Below, one piece after another: positions 1-10,262 of a stretch of 64,000 bases of DNA. Both the position numbers and the translations under genes were made by a program. The notes beneath the pieces are model-generated. The model saw only the letters and a program-made list of their open reading frames with translations. It was not told where the DNA came from and ran no database searches. Position 1 is the first letter of the stretch; every line of letters starts with the position of its first letter. This DNA comes from a bacterium. Its GTDB lineage: Bacteria > Zhuqueibacterota > Zhuqueibacteria > Residuimicrobiales > Oceaniaggregativiventaceae. The stretch is taken from contig JAKQNP010000008.1 in the NCBI GenBank assembly GCA_029565675.1, positions 186,001-250,000 on the forward strand, in the 5' to 3' direction.

Positions 1-48
1 GCGGGTTCCGCGGCCACCGCCCAGAATTATTGCCAGCACATCGCGCAT
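1..48 (-). CDS. glgC: glucose-1-phosphate adenylyltransferase, N-terminus only (cut by window edge)
   Basis: Only the first 16 codons lie in the window. They read MRDVLAIILGGGRGTR, the start of the nucleotidyltransferase fold with the Gly-rich nucleotide loop (GGGRGTR). The wording matches ADP-glucose pyrophosphorylase, which makes ADP-glucose for glycogen synthesis, better than other sugar nucleotidyltransferases, but 16 residues cannot exclude a relative. A GAGG ribosome site lies about 8 bases before the ATG. The gene follows bshA by 22 bases on the same strand, so the two are probably co-transcribed. Confidence 0.7.
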   Translation of the reverse strand, partial: MRDVLAIILGGGRGTR

Positions 49-70
49 CGAGTTTGCCTCCTCTTGCTGT

Positions 71-1255
71 TCAATTTTTCTTTCTGTCCATTTCAGCCTG
101 CTCGCCGTTGGACCGATTTGTGCGGGTATGCAAGATATCCCAATAATAAGATTCATACTGTGGGATGATTTTATCTTCAGCAAAACGGTCGATCGCAGCC
201 TGACGACCGTTATTGCCAAAAGCGCGCAGTTTTTCTTTGTTGCCCAACAAGTCCAACGCCGCGTCCGCCATTGCCTCGACGTCACCCACCGGCAACAAGT
301 AGCCGTCAACGCCGGAATCGATCACTTCCGGCAACCCGCCGATCCGGGTGGCGATGACCGGTGTTTTGCAGCTCAAAGCTTCCAGCGCTGCCAAACCAAA
401 ACTCTCCTCCTCGCTGGGGAGGAGAAAGAGATCGGCACAACCGAGCAGGTTCTCGATGTAATCCTGGGTGCCGAGATAAATCACATGGTTTTGCACATCG
501 AGATCGCGTGCCAGGTCAGTGGCTGCCTGGCGATCGGGGCCGTCACCGACGAGCAGCAATTTAGCCGGCACTTTTCTGCGAATCCGCGCGAGAATCCGGA
601 TGGTATCTGGCAGGCGTTTTACCGACCGGAAATTGGAGGTGTGCATCAACAAGAATTCCCCCTCTGGCGCGAAATTCTTTTTGGCGCACAACGTTACCTT
701 GCCATTGAATCGCTCGGGATCGACAAAATTGTGGATTTTTCGTATGTCTCGCGCAATGCTGAATTCTTTTTTGGTCTCGTCGCGCAAATAACCAGATACC
801 GCAGTCACGCCATCCGATTCTTCGATGCTGAATTTAACCGCTTCATAGAAAGACGGCTCTTTGCCAACCAGCGTGATGTCTGTTCCGTGCAAAGTGGTGA
901 CAATTTTAAGCCTGTTTTGGCGCATCATCTGTTTGGCCAGATAGGCGCTGATCGCATGGGGGATGGCATAATGAGCATGTACGATGTCGAGATGGTTCAA
1001 ATGGGCGACCTGCACGATTTTTGCGGCCAGACTCAGGTCGTATGGCGGGTATTTGAATAAAGGATAGGCCGAAACATCCACTTCGTGAAAATAGACATTG
1101 GATTGAAAAGCGCGCAGACGAAACGGTGAACTGTAACTGATAAAATGCACTTTGTGACCCCGCCGGGCCAGGCCGATTCCCAATTCGGTGGCAACCACTC
1201 CGCTGCCGCCGTGTGTCGGGTAACAGATCATGGCGATATTCAACGATTCTTCCAT
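71..1255 (-). CDS. bshA: N-acetyl-alpha-D-glucosaminyl L-malate synthase (bacillithiol step 1)
   Basis: This 394-residue GT4 glycosyltransferase carries the BshA signature: an N-terminal [16 protein letters not shown] block, the [19 protein letters not shown] block and [12 protein letters not shown]. The C-terminal GT-B half has the nucleotide-sugar motif [15 protein letters not shown]. BshA joins GlcNAc from UDP-GlcNAc to L-malate, the first step of bacillithiol synthesis in the cytoplasm. The other two genes of the pathway (bshC, bshB1) lie about 55 kb away, so the pathway is complete but split. It runs divergently from lepA and is followed closely by glgC. The family call is strong because the N-terminal blocks are specific to BshA rather than to GT4 enzymes in general. 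Confidence 0.93.
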   Translation of the reverse strand: MEESLNIAMICYPTHGGSGVVATELGIGLARRGHKVHFISYSSPFRLRAFQSNVYFHEVDVSAYPLFKYPPYDLSLAAKIVQVAHLNHLDIVHAHYAIPHAISAYLAKQMMRQNRLKIVTTLHGTDITLVGKEPSFYEAVKFSIEESDGVTAVSGYLRDETKKEFSIARDIRKIHNFVDPERFNGKVTLCAKKNFAPEGEFLLMHTSNFRSVKRLPDTIRILARIRRKVPAKLLLVGDGPDRQAATDLARDLDVQNHVIYLGTQDYIENLLGCADLFLLPSEEESFGLAALEALSCKTPVIATRIGGLPEVIDSGVDGYLLPVGDVEAMADAALDLLGNKEKLRAFGNNGRQAAIDRFAEDKIIPQYESYYWDILHTRTNRSNGEQAEMDRKKN

Positions 1256-1629
1256 TCTTTTGTCTCCGGAACAAGCGAGCGAACAAACCGATCAAACTAA
1301 AGATAGAGGTGAAATTTTTCCTGATGGAGGATATCCGTGCAATATATCCAATTCCCAAATGGTTGTCAACGAAAAGCTAAGCGTGGTATCGCTGTCAGGT
1401 TGAATTGTTACTCATCTCCGCATCCTCCGCAGCCGGAGTCGATCCACCCGTTATAAAAAGATAAAATTCATTGATTATTGCTTGTTTTTTTTGTATTTTT
1501 CACGATGTTCGCGATTTATTGGGAAAACAGAATCCGGGCAGAAAAAGCGGGGAAGAAATTCCCCGACAGGTTGTTTTGATCTTGTTGGACAAATCAACGA
1601 ATCAATCGATATTCGAGAGTGATGAACAG
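1256..1629. other. intergenic region between divergent bshA and lepA
   Basis: This 374-base stretch separates two divergent genes and should hold both promoters. It is AT-rich around 1455-1500 with several T-runs. An open frame continues upstream of the lepA start to 1471, but it lies before the conserved LepA N-terminus and has no family support. I could not assign a clear -35/-10 pair or a structured RNA. Confidence 0.5.
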
Positions 1630-3423
1630 ATGTATCATGAAAACATTCGAAATTTTTGTATCATCGCCCACATCGATCATGGCAAATCGACTTTAGCCGA
1701 TCGTTTGCTCGAAGCTACGGGAACACTGGCCAAATCGGAGATGAAAGAGCAGGTTCTGGACAGCATGGATCTCGAGCGCGAACGCGGCATTACGATCAAG
1801 ATGCACGCGATTTGTATGAGTTATAAAGGCCGGAACGGACAAACCTATTCATTCAATCTGATCGACACCCCCGGCCATGTGGACTTTACTTATGAAGTAT
1901 CGCGCAGTTTAGCGGCATGCGAAGGTGCTTTACTGATTGTCGATGCAGCGCAAGGCATCGAAGCGCAGACTGTCAGCAATCTCTATTTGGCGATCGAGAA
2001 TGATCTCGAGATTGTTCCCGTGATCAATAAAATCGATTTGCCCAGCGCTCAGATCGATCTGGCCAAACAACAGATCAAAGATCTGATTGGCTGCAAAGAC
2101 AACGAGATCTTGTTGGCCAGCGCCAAAACCGGGCAGGGCATCGACGAGATTTTGCACGCCATTGTCGAAAGGATCCCGCCGCCGAAAGTATTTCCAGACC
2201 TTCCCACGCGCGCTTTGATTTTCGACTCCATGTTCAATTCATATCGCGGGGCGGTCGCCTATGTCCGGGTGGTGGAGGGAGAGCTGCGCGCCGGCCAGAT
2301 GATCAAATTCTTTTTTTCCGGCAAAGTTTTCGAATTGCAGGAAGTCGGCATCCTCCGCATGAAGCAGATTCCTCGCGATGTTCTGCGGGCCGGCGAAGTG
2401 GGTTATGTCATTCCCGGGGCAAAAGAAGTCAAAGACACCAAAGTCGGCGATACCATCACGCTTGCTGATCGTCCTGCATCTGCACCGCTGCCGGGATATC
2501 GAGAGGTAAAGCCCATGGTCTTCAGCGGTTTGTTTCCTGCGGACGCAGAAAATTATGAAGATTTGCGCACTGCCCTCGATAAACTCAAGCTCAACGATTC
2601 ATCGCTATTTTTTGAGCCCGAAACTTCGCTGGCACTGGGCTTTGGATTTCGCTGTGGTTTTCTCGGGTTGTTGCACATGGAGATTATCCAGGAGCGTTTG
2701 GAGCGGGAATATCAACTGGATCTCGTCACCACGGTGCCCAATGTCGAGTTCCATGTTTATACCAATCAGGGGAAAAAACTGATCGTCGACAATCCGGCGA
2801 ACTTGCCATCCGCCGGCGATATCGACCGAGTCGAAGAGCCTTATATCCGTTCGAACATTTTGACGCCGATTGAATATATTGGCAATATCATGGGCCTGGC
2901 GCAAGACCGTCGCGGGCTCTATATCAATACCGAATACATCGATAAAACCCGTGTCAATCTGCATTACGAGTTCCCCCTGGCAGAGGTGATTTTTGATTTC
3001 TATGACCGGCTAAAATCTGTGACCAAGGGCTATGCATCCTTTGACTACGAGGTGATCGGGTTTCGACCGGGCAATGTGGTCAAGTTGGATATTCTTCTCA
3101 ACGGGGAATCGGTCGATGCTCTATCGGTTATCGTGCACGCTGATAAAGCTTACGAGTGGGGACGCCGGGTATGCGAAAAACTGAGCGATCTCATTCCCAG
3201 GCAGATGTTTCAGGTCGCCATTCAGGCATCGATCGGCAGCCGGGTGATCGCCCGCGAGACCGTCAAACCTTTGCGCAAAAACGTGACCGCCAAATGCTAT
3301 GGCGGCGATATCAGCCGCAAGCGCAAACTCTTGGAAAAGCAGAAAGAGGGCAAAAAAAGGATGAAGCAACTCGGCAAAGTGGAAGTTCCACAGGAAGCAT
3401 TCCTGGCTGTGCTGAAAGTCTGA
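1630..3423 (+). CDS. lepA: elongation factor 4 (back-translocase LepA)
   Basis: A translational GTPase of 597 residues, the usual LepA length. The ATG at 1630 is chosen because [21 protein letters not shown] matches the conserved N-terminus. The frame is open further upstream to 1471, but that extension has no counterpart in the family. G1 is [10 protein letters not shown]3 is DTPGHVDF, G4 is NKIDLPSA and G5 is near ASAKTG. The LepA-specific C-terminal domain ends with the [17 protein letters not shown] region. EF4 acts on ribosomes stalled by ionic or cold stress. No partner gene is evident; an ABC transporter operon follows 33 bases downstream. Confidence 0.97.
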   Translation: MYHENIRNFCIIAHIDHGKSTLADRLLEATGTLAKSEMKEQVLDSMDLERERGITIKMHAICMSYKGRNGQTYSFNLIDTPGHVDFTYEVSRSLAACEGALLIVDAAQGIEAQTVSNLYLAIENDLEIVPVINKIDLPSAQIDLAKQQIKDLIGCKDNEILLASAKTGQGIDEILHAIVERIPPPKVFPDLPTRALIFDSMFNSYRGAVAYVRVVEGELRAGQMIKFFFSGKVFELQEVGILRMKQIPRDVLRAGEVGYVIPGAKEVKDTKVGDTITLADRPASAPLPGYREVKPMVFSGLFPADAENYEDLRTALDKLKLNDSSLFFEPETSLALGFGFRCGFLGLLHMEIIQERLEREYQLDLVTTVPNVEFHVYTNQGKKLIVDNPANLPSAGDIDRVEEPYIRSNILTPIEYIGNIMGLAQDRRGLYINTEYIDKTRVNLHYEFPLAEVIFDFYDRLKSVTKGYASFDYEVIGFRPGNVVKLDILLNGESVDALSVIVHADKAYEWGRRVCEKLSDLIPRQMFQVAIQASIGSRVIARETVKPLRKNVTAKCYGGDISRKRKLLEKQKEGKKRMKQLGKVEVPQEAFLAVLKV

Positions 3424-3456
3424 TCCTTTTGTCGAACTGATTAAGGAAGGTCTGTC

Positions 3457-4215
3457 GTGATATTCACCGACAACTTGACCAAATTCTTTGGCCAAACCGT
3501 TGCAGTCGATTCTCTGCACCTCGAGGTCGATAAAGAACTGTTTGTCTTCCTCGGGCCCAATGGTGCAGGGAAAAGCACGACCATCAAAATGTTGACCGGC
3601 TTGCTGAATCCAACGCATGGCCATATCAAAATCGGCGGCATCGATTTGCACCGCGATCCACTGGGGGCCAAACAGCTGATCGGCTATGTGCCTGAGCAGC
3701 CTCATCTCTATGAAAAATTGACCGGTTCTGAATTTGTACTTTTTCTGGCCGATATTCGCCGCATACCGCGACGGGAAGCCTTGCGCCGAATGCAGCGCTA
3801 TTTTGAACTTTTCGAACTGGTCGATGTTTCTGCCGGTTTGATTGAGGAGTATTCTCACGGCATGAAACAGAAAATAGCTCTCGTGAGTGCGTTGATCAGC
3901 GATCCGCAAGTTTTAATCTTGGATGAACCGACGGTTGGTTTGGATCCCAAGTCAGCTCATAACCTGAAAGATCTTTTGCGCCACCTGGTCAGCCGTGAGC
4001 GTACGGTTTTTATGTCAACCCATATCCTCGAACTTGCCGAGCGCATGTGCGATCGCATCGGCATCATCCACAAAGGAAAATTGCTCGCCGTGAACACCTT
4101 GGATGAGTTGCGGCGCCAGGTCGCCTCACAAGCCGGTACCTTGGAAGACATCTTTCTGCAGTTGACTGACGAACAGGAACCGGCTTTGGGTCAGCAGATT
4201 TTCAAGGCGAGGTAA
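3457..4215 (+). CDS. ABC-2 type transporter, ATP-binding subunit
   Basis: A 252-residue ABC ATPase with Walker A GPNGAGKST, Q-loop near YVPEQPHLYEKLTG, signature YSHGMKQKIAL, Walker B LILDEPTVGLDP and the switch His in STHILEL. The start is a GTG at 3457 with an AAGGAAGG ribosome site seven bases upstream. The permease begins four bases after its stop, so the pair forms one exporter. This ATPase type drives ABC-2 exporters such as those for antibiotics, lipids or polysaccharides. The substrate cannot be read from the sequence. Confidence 0.93.
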   Translation: MIFTDNLTKFFGQTVAVDSLHLEVDKELFVFLGPNGAGKSTTIKMLTGLLNPTHGHIKIGGIDLHRDPLGAKQLIGYVPEQPHLYEKLTGSEFVLFLADIRRIPRREALRRMQRYFELFELVDVSAGLIEEYSHGMKQKIALVSALISDPQVLILDEPTVGLDPKSAHNLKDLLRHLVSRERTVFMSTHILELAERMCDRIGIIHKGKLLAVNTLDELRRQVASQAGTLEDIFLQLTDEQEPALGQQIFKAR

Positions 4216-4219
4216 TCAG

Positions 4220-5830
4220 GTGTGGAGCTTGCTGAAAATCCGCTGGCGCTGCGTGGTGAACAGCCTGCAGCGCAGCCGCGGCAAAAACAAAGCACGACGT
4301 ATCGCTCTGCTCATCGCCATTTTATTGCCCTTTTGGTTCACCAAACAAAATTTGGCTTTGTTTTCGGCATGGCAACTGATGCCCATTGACCATGACCTGC
4401 TGATCGGCAATTACGTGCGTCTCTCTTTGCTGGCGCTGTTCATGCTCCTCTTTTTTGCTGGTATCTCCATCGCGATTCATACTCACTTTATGGCTAAAGA
4501 CTTGACGCTGCTGATGAGCCAGCCGATCCCACGCTGGCAAATCATGGCTGCCAAACAAATCGAAACCGCCCTGGCCAATTTTTTGCTGTTCCTATATCTG
4601 GGGCTGCCGGCCTTGCTGGCCTCTGGACTTCACCACCAGGCAGGCTGGCTTTACTACCTGATGCTGGTTCCTGCCACTTTGCTTTTTCTGTTGCTGCCTA
4701 CGCAGCTGGCGATACTGCTTTCGTCACTGATGGTGTCGCTCCTTTCGTATCATAGAGCTCGTCGGTGGGCGATGGCGCTTTTTGCTGCCGTGCTGCTGCT
4801 GTTTTGGGGCGGTTTTTATTTCATGCAACTCTCTCGATACGACCCTGAATCCTCCTCATTTCAACTGCGCAACTTGCAAAACCTGCTTGGCTTTTCGACC
4901 GGCACCGTACAAAGACTTTTCCCCTCAGCATGGATCAGCGGATTTTTATCGGCCTTCATGCCTGAAGGCTCGCTTTCTTCGCTTTGGCCAGATCTGTTTG
5001 CCTTGTTGGGCGGCGTCTCTATCCTGGGATGGCTGGCTGTCCGGGCCAGTCTTGCCGTATGGCACCGCGATCGCCATGTTGCTGTGTCGTCCAAAAACGG
5101 AGTTGATTTTAGCAGCCGCATCAGCAGCGCCTCAGACCGCCCCGCCCCGCTCATGCGCTCTTTGTTCACCAAAGACATCACCCTGATCCGCCGCGATATC
5201 CGCATCACCATGCAAACCGCCATCTATATAGGCATGCTTTGCGTCTATTCTCTGGTCATGCCGCCTATAGACGAAAAAGGATTTTCGTCGATGTTGCCCT
5301 ATGTGGGGCTTGGTTCTCTTGCCGGCTTGATTGCTCTGAATTTGAGCGCCCTGCTTTTGCCGTTTGAGGGCTTGTCTTTTATCTATCTCAAATCCGCATC
5401 TTTGTCCATGCGGAAAATTGTGACCGCCAAATTGCTGACAGCTGTGGCAATCGCCGGGATTGCCATGACCGCTGCACTCCTGATTCTGCTCTTTCGGCAA
5501 AGGATTTCTCTGGCTTTGCTGCCGGCCGTCTGGTCGATCTTGCTGCTGTCGATTTGCAGCGCCTCGGCAATCGGGTTGTGGATCGGCGCTTTTTACGGCG
5601 AGTTTAAATGGGAACGGGTCAACCACATGCTCACCTTTACTGGTCAGCTCTTTTCTTTCGTCGGTTATGCGCTTTATGTTTTTGCCGCTGCTTTGATCCT
5701 GGCGGGAGGTTTTTATATTGAAATGACCGCGGTGGCGGTTTTTCTGTTTCTGTGTCTTTCAAGCGCGGTGGTGTTCTGTGGAACTCTCAACAGCTTTAAG
5801 CGGTTAGACCGTATTGACTGGTCGTTATAG
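4220..5830 (+). CDS. ABC-2 type transporter, membrane permease subunit
   Basis: A 536-residue protein with about a dozen hydrophobic segments, several of them long and Leu/Ala-rich. It begins with a short basic stretch (RSRGKNKARR) expected to stay in the cytoplasm. The GTG start at 4220 overlaps the translation signals of the ATPase gene, and the two are almost certainly translationally coupled. Compared with simple ABC-2 permeases of about 250 residues this is a double-length form, as if two six-helix halves were joined. The central loop (around residues 270-320) is hydrophilic. Substrate unknown. Confidence 0.85.
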   Translation: MWSLLKIRWRCVVNSLQRSRGKNKARRIALLIAILLPFWFTKQNLALFSAWQLMPIDHDLLIGNYVRLSLLALFMLLFFAGISIAIHTHFMAKDLTLLMSQPIPRWQIMAAKQIETALANFLLFLYLGLPALLASGLHHQAGWLYYLMLVPATLLFLLLPTQLAILLSSLMVSLLSYHRARRWAMALFAAVLLLFWGGFYFMQLSRYDPESSSFQLRNLQNLLGFSTGTVQRLFPSAWISGFLSAFMPEGSLSSLWPDLFALLGGVSILGWLAVRASLAVWHRDRHVAVSSKNGVDFSSRISSASDRPAPLMRSLFTKDITLIRRDIRITMQTAIYIGMLCVYSLVMPPIDEKGFSSMLPYVGLGSLAGLIALNLSALLLPFEGLSFIYLKSASLSMRKIVTAKLLTAVAIAGIAMTAALLILLFRQRISLALLPAVWSILLLSICSASAIGLWIGAFYGEFKWERVNHMLTFTGQLFSFVGYALYVFAAALILAGGFYIEMTAVAVFLFLCLSSAVVFCGTLNSFKRLDRIDWSL

Positions 5831-5969
5831 ATGGACTTGCATCACACGCCGAATGCTATAAGAGAATGGTGATCTCGAGCTGTTAGTTTGGATCGGCGGC
5901 TGGTCGAAATTTTTATTCAGCCTTAACTGAGGAGGCTGTTAACCTGCAGAATGAGGAGCAGTGGAAGAG

Positions 5970-6701
5970 ATGAGCAAAGTATCCAAAAGTCTGATCGGGG
6001 AATATGGGCATGCATTTGCGGTTGCCCTGGTCGCTGTGTTAATCTTGCGCGAGTTGGTTATTCAGGCCTTTCGCATTCCAACCGGATCGATGAAAGACAC
6101 CCTGATGGTTGGAGACTTTTTATTGGTCAACAAATTTATCTATGGTGCGCGTACTTCCAACCATATCCCCTTTACCAAAATTGAGATTCCATCACTAAAA
6201 TTGCCTGGCTTTAAAGATCCGGAGCGCGGTGAGGTTATCGTCTTTAAATATCCCCAAGATCCTACAGTCGATTATATCAAGCGCTGCATTGGCCTCCCTG
6301 GCGATACAATCGAGGTGCGCAAGGGCTTTGTCTATGTCAATGGAGAACCCGAAGGAGAGGTAAGCAAAGCCGCCTCGGAAATCTATGATTCGGAAGACCA
6401 TGCGCGCATGGATTACTATCGCATCCGCATGAAAGAGGGTCAAACCTATACCATCCGGCACTACAGCCAGGCCATTCTGGAACGGGACAATTTTGGACCT
6501 GTTGTTGTGCCGGCCAATCACTTGTTCATGATGGGAGACAATCGGGACAACAGTGCTGACAGCCGAATTTGGGGACCCATGCCGATGGAAAATTTAGTAG
6601 GGCGAGCAATGGTGATCTATATGTCATGGGATAAAAATGGGCCCCTATGGAAAATATTTTCCAGGATTCGATGGGAACGCATTTTTGGCGTCATTCGGTG
6701 A
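5970..6701 (+). CDS. lepB: signal peptidase I
   Basis: A type I signal peptidase of 243 residues that removes signal peptides from exported proteins at the outer face of the inner membrane. One N-terminal membrane helix (about residues 14-33) is followed by the catalytic box IPTGSMKDTL with Ser40 and by DYIKRCIGLPGD with the general base Lys104. The later box MMGDNRDNSADSR is also present. I place the start at ATG 5970. A GTG at 5961 is in frame, but only two bases would separate it from the GAGGAG ribosome site. The hemW-like gene starts five bases after the stop. Confidence 0.95.
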   Translation: MSKVSKSLIGEYGHAFAVALVAVLILRELVIQAFRIPTGSMKDTLMVGDFLLVNKFIYGARTSNHIPFTKIEIPSLKLPGFKDPERGEVIVFKYPQDPTVDYIKRCIGLPGDTIEVRKGFVYVNGEPEGEVSKAASEIYDSEDHARMDYYRIRMKEGQTYTIRHYSQAILERDNFGPVVVPANHLFMMGDNRDNSADSRIWGPMPMENLVGRAMVIYMSWDKNGPLWKIFSRIRWERIFGVIR

Positions 6702-6705
6702 GCGA

Positions 6706-7884
6706 ATGGGGGAACTCGCCCTCTACATCCATATCCCCTTTTGTCGGAAAAAGTGCATCTATTGCGATTTTTACTCGCTGACCTCCCTGCATTGGCGGCA
6801 GCGTTACATCAAGGCTCTTGTACAAGAGATCGACCGACAAGGTCGATCTCTTTGCGAAAAAGTCGCAACGATTCGTTCCGTCTATTTTGGTGGTGGAACG
6901 CCTTCTCTTTTGACGAGGGAGCATTTTTTCGCTGTTCTGCAAACTATCCGCAACCATTTTGTTCTTGCTCCTGATGTAGAGATCACCTGTGAGGCCAATC
7001 CCGGCACACTCTCCGCCGCCAAGCTCGCCGGTTTGCGCTCTGCCGGGGTCAATCGCCTGACGGTCGGTGTACAGAGTTTTTGTGATGTCGAGCTGGCAAC
7101 GCTCGGTCGTATCCACAACGCAGACGCAGCCAGACAATCGCTTCGCCAGGCAAGAGAAGCCGGATTTTCCAATATTGCCATCGATTTGATCTTTGCCATA
7201 CCCGGTCAATCACTGCTGCAGTGGAAACGAAATATTGCAGAGGCGCTGGCGTTCAATCCGGAACATCTATCGGTCTATGGTCTGACGGTTGAAGCTGGCA
7301 CGCCGCTGGATGCCGAGATCAAGGCCGGACGCATGCATCCCTGTTCTGAAGAGGTGCAGCGCAAGATGATGCTGGCTGCCATGCACCGGTTGCGAGCCGC
7401 CGGATATGAGCAATACGAATTGTCCAACTATGCGCTTCCCGGAATGACTTCACGCCACAACCAGGCCTATTGGCAAGGGCTCTCTTATCTGGGTTTCGGC
7501 GCATCGGCGCACTCATTTGATGGTCGCCAGCGATGGTGGAATTGCCGCGATCTGCAGCTCTATTGCAGACAAATCGAATCGGGACAGAATGCCATGGCCG
7601 AGCGAGAGACGCTGACCAGTCGACAACTTCTTTACGAGATGATCCTGCTCGGTTTGCGGCAGAATAGCGGAATTGACAGCCGAAAATGGCACTCAGCAGC
7701 TAACGTCGATCTGTTCGAGTTCGTCCAGCATTGTGGGCTCAGCACCGAAGAGGGGCTTGCGGCTTTCGCGCCATCAGCGGGCCACCACCTCTTGAGTCGT
7801 CTTGGTGAGGCACTTGTCCTAAGCGAACAAGGGGTGTTGCTCTACGATTCGGTGTGTGAAAAACTGGTTGGTGGCCTAGCGTGA
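6706..7884 (+). CDS. hemW: HemW-like radical SAM protein (heme chaperone family)
   Basis: A 392-residue radical SAM protein with the cluster motif Cys13-x3-Cys17-x2-Cys20 in FCRKKCIYCDF, then FGGGTPSLL, which binds SAM. The HemW_C-like domain forms the last third. HemW proteins resemble coproporphyrinogen III oxidase HemN but lack part of the HemN active site and act as heme chaperones. The C-x3-C-x2-C motif without a fourth nearby Cys fits HemW. The ATG at 6706 is chosen because the conserved LALYIHIPFC begins just after it. An upstream in-frame ATG at 6637 lies inside lepB. Confidence 0.9.
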   Translation: MGELALYIHIPFCRKKCIYCDFYSLTSLHWRQRYIKALVQEIDRQGRSLCEKVATIRSVYFGGGTPSLLTREHFFAVLQTIRNHFVLAPDVEITCEANPGTLSAAKLAGLRSAGVNRLTVGVQSFCDVELATLGRIHNADAARQSLRQAREAGFSNIAIDLIFAIPGQSLLQWKRNIAEALAFNPEHLSVYGLTVEAGTPLDAEIKAGRMHPCSEEVQRKMMLAAMHRLRAAGYEQYELSNYALPGMTSRHNQAYWQGLSYLGFGASAHSFDGRQRWWNCRDLQLYCRQIESGQNAMAERETLTSRQLLYEMILLGLRQNSGIDSRKWHSAANVDLFEFVQHCGLSTEEGLAAFAPSAGHHLLSRLGEALVLSEQGVLLYDSVCEKLVGGLA

Positions 7885-7968
7885 GTTGTTCCCGCCGCTG
7901 TGAGCAAGAGTAAATTTGCAATTCGATAAAAGACCATATTCAGCCGAACTTTTTTCAGGAGTTGTTTG

Positions 7969-9225
7969 ATGGGGCAGACATTTGCAGAAAAAGTGCTGGG
8001 GCGGTTGGCCGGCAAACGAGTGACGCCCGGAGAAATCGTGCAGATCTCTCCCGATTACGCCATGAGCCATGACAACACCGCTGCGATTGTTAAAACCTGG
8101 CGTCAGATCGGCGTGAAACGAGTCAAACATGCGGATCGCCATGTGGTGATATTGGACCATTGTGTTCCGGCCGCGAATGAAAAGTTTGCCCAAAATCACA
8201 AAGAGATCCGCGAATTTGTCAAGGAGCAGGGCATCCGCCATTTTTACGATATCTCCCGCGGTATTTGCCACCAGGTTTTATCGGAAGAAGGCTTTGCTTT
8301 GCCCGGCAAGTTGATCGTGGGCAGCGATTCGCACACCACCACTTATGGTGCGTTTGGTGCTTTTTCCACCGGTATTGGCCGCAGCGAAATGGCCGCCATC
8401 ATGGCCACTGGCCAAATCTGGTTGCGAACCCCGGAAACGATCAAGATCGAAGCTAAAGGCAAAGCGCCGGTTGGCATCTCTGCCAAAGACATTATTTTGC
8501 ACATTATCGGGGCGATCGGTGCAGACGGCGCTTTATACAAGTCGGTGTGGTTTTGCGGCGAAGCGATCGATGCGATGACCATCGACAGCCGAATGGTGTT
8601 GACCAATATGGCGGTCGAGATGGGTGCCAAAAATGGTTATATGGAGCCGGATGACAAAACTCTTGCCTATTTGGAAGGCCGAGCCAGGGCCGAATTCGAA
8701 CCTGTGCGATCAGATCCAGACGCCGAAATCGAACAGCATCTGCAATATGATATCAGCGATCTGCCGCCGCAGATTGCCTGTCCCCACGCGGTTGACAATG
8801 TCTGTTCTGTCGAGAAAGTGGCAGGCAAAAAGATCGATCAGGTCTTTTTCGGCTCGTGTACGAATGCGCGGTTGGAAGATTTTGCCATTGTCGCCAAAGT
8901 GCTGGATGGAAAAAAGATCCATCCTTCCACCCGTCTGATTGTGATACCCGCTTCCAGTCAGGTGCTTGAACAAGCGTTACAGTCGGGTTATATCGATATT
9001 CTGGTTCGCGCCGGCGCCACATTGGTCAACAGCGGTTGTGGCCCCTGTATGGGCAATCACGAGGGCGTGCTGGCGCCGCAAGAGGTCACTCTCAGCACCT
9101 CGAACCGCAATTTCAAGGGCCGTTTCGGCTGCAAAGATGCGGAGATCTACCTGTGCAGCCCCTTGACGGCAGCGGTCAGCGCTTTAACTGGTGAAATCAC
9201 CGATTTTCGCTCTTTTACCCTGTAA
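7969..9225 (+). CDS. leuC: 3-isopropylmalate dehydratase large subunit (LeuC/HacA type)
   Basis: A 418-residue aconitase-superfamily large subunit of the short, archaeal-type class. It has GSDSHTTTYGAFGAFSTG, the cluster Cys in FFGSCTNAR and two more cluster cysteines in NSGCGPCMGNHEG. With LeuD it isomerises 2-isopropylmalate to 3-isopropylmalate in leucine synthesis. Homoaconitase or citramalate-pathway use is possible because this class has relaxed assignments. An AGGAG site precedes the ATG at 7969; a TTG sits just before it. leuD follows by 16 bases. No leuA or leuB is in view. Confidence 0.9.
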   Translation: MGQTFAEKVLGRLAGKRVTPGEIVQISPDYAMSHDNTAAIVKTWRQIGVKRVKHADRHVVILDHCVPAANEKFAQNHKEIREFVKEQGIRHFYDISRGICHQVLSEEGFALPGKLIVGSDSHTTTYGAFGAFSTGIGRSEMAAIMATGQIWLRTPETIKIEAKGKAPVGISAKDIILHIIGAIGADGALYKSVWFCGEAIDAMTIDSRMVLTNMAVEMGAKNGYMEPDDKTLAYLEGRARAEFEPVRSDPDAEIEQHLQYDISDLPPQIACPHAVDNVCSVEKVAGKKIDQVFFGSCTNARLEDFAIVAKVLDGKKIHPSTRLIVIPASSQVLEQALQSGYIDILVRAGATLVNSGCGPCMGNHEGVLAPQEVTLSTSNRNFKGRFGCKDAEIYLCSPLTAAVSALTGEITDFRSFTL

Positions 9226-9241
9226 TAGCGGAGGAGTATTC

Positions 9242-9772
9242 ATGCAGATCATCACGGGGCGTGTATGGAAATACGGTGACGACATCAATACGGATGTGAT
9301 TTTTCCGGGCAAATATACCTATACTGTCACCGATCCCGGCGAGATGGCCAAAATCGCTTTTGAAGATCTGGATCCGAATTTCGCCAAACAGGTCCGACCC
9401 GGCGATATCATTGTCGCCGGCAAAAACTTTGGTTGCGGCAGTTCCCGCGAGCAGGCAGCCTTTTGTTTTAAATATGCTCAGGTCGGTGCAGTGGTGGCGC
9501 GCTCTTTTTCGCGTCTCTATTTTCGCAATTGTATCAATGCCGGTTTGCCAGCGTTGACCTTGCCGCAATCCCCCGATATTTTTCAATCTGGAGAAACGAT
9601 TTCTGTTGACCTGCAAAAGGGTATCATCCGCTGCACTGCTGGAGAGTATTCTTTCCCACCTCTGCCGGAAGCGGTGTTGGGAATTTTTCTGGAAGGCGGA
9701 TTGATCCCCTATACCCGTAAAGCTTTGGGGTTCAGCAACACGCAGTCAGCTGAAGAAAAGGCCGGGGAATGA
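9242..9772 (+). CDS. leuD: 3-isopropylmalate dehydratase small subunit
   Basis: A 176-residue swivel-domain subunit that closes over the LeuC active site. It opens with GRVWKYGDDINTDVIFPGKY and has the family motif NFGCGSSREQA. The ATG at 9242 has a GCGGAGGAG ribosome site six bases upstream. An in-frame ATG-less extension back to 9191 overlaps leuC and is not used. The stop overlaps the start of the following gene (ATGA), so all three genes are likely one transcript. Confidence 0.93.
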   Translation: MQIITGRVWKYGDDINTDVIFPGKYTYTVTDPGEMAKIAFEDLDPNFAKQVRPGDIIVAGKNFGCGSSREQAAFCFKYAQVGAVVARSFSRLYFRNCINAGLPALTLPQSPDIFQSGETISVDLQKGIIRCTAGEYSFPPLPEAVLGIFLEGGLIPYTRKALGFSNTQSAEEKAGE

Positions 9773-10242
9773 TCCAGAACAAAGCTGAAGCCTACAAATG
9801 GGCGGCGAAACGGGTGCGGGCGCAAACCAGCAGACAAGTCGATCGCATCGCCACGCTTGCCAATACTGCGGCAATTTTAAAGGAATATCTGCCCAATTTT
9901 TTTTGGGTGGGATTCTATTTTGTTCTGCCTGAACAGATGATTCTGGGACCCTTTCAAGGCCCTCCGGCGTGTGTCGGCCTGCCCTATGACCGGGGAGTGT
10001 GCGCCGCGGCGGTCAGCGCAAGACGCACCATTCGAGTGGATCATGTTGATGAGTTTCCCGGACACATTGCATGCGACAGCCGTTCAAAGGCGGAGATTGT
10101 CGTGCCGGTTTTTGATGCCGCCGGCATGTGCCGCGCAGTGTTGGATGTCGACAGCGAAACCCCGGCTGGCTTTGATTGCATTGACGAGAAAGGGCTGGAG
10201 CACATTGCAGACCTGCTCAAAGAGATCTGGGATACTCGATAA
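9769..10242 (+). CDS. free methionine-(R)-sulfoxide reductase, GAF domain
   Basis: A 157-residue single GAF-domain enzyme of the fRMsr (YebR) family, which reduces free methionine-R-sulfoxide with thioredoxin as donor. The family blocks FFWVGFY, LGPFQGPPAC, GVCAAAV and FPGHIACDS are all present. The three redox cysteines are Cys68, Cys78 and Cys102. The late block GFDCIDEKGLEHIA is typical. It overlaps leuD by four bases, so it is probably translated from the same message; a metabolic link to leucine synthesis is not obvious. Confidence 0.92.
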   Translation: MIQNKAEAYKWAAKRVRAQTSRQVDRIATLANTAAILKEYLPNFFWVGFYFVLPEQMILGPFQGPPACVGLPYDRGVCAAAVSARRTIRVDHVDEFPGHIACDSRSKAEIVVPVFDAAGMCRAVLDVDSETPAGFDCIDEKGLEHIADLLKEIWDTR

Positions 10243-10262
10243 AAACAGACGAAAGGTCCAGT

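Noticed and set aside
128-1060. 310-codon plus-strand frame opposite bshA
   Set aside because: It is the complement of the well-supported bshA gene and shows no protein family of its own.
1471-1629. 53-codon N-terminal extension of lepA
   Set aside because: LepA proteins begin at the MYHENIRNF position. The extension has no counterpart and lies in non-coding-like AT-rich sequence.
3121-3909. minus-strand frame across the lepA/ABC border
   Set aside because: It is antisense to two conserved genes and has no family resemblance.
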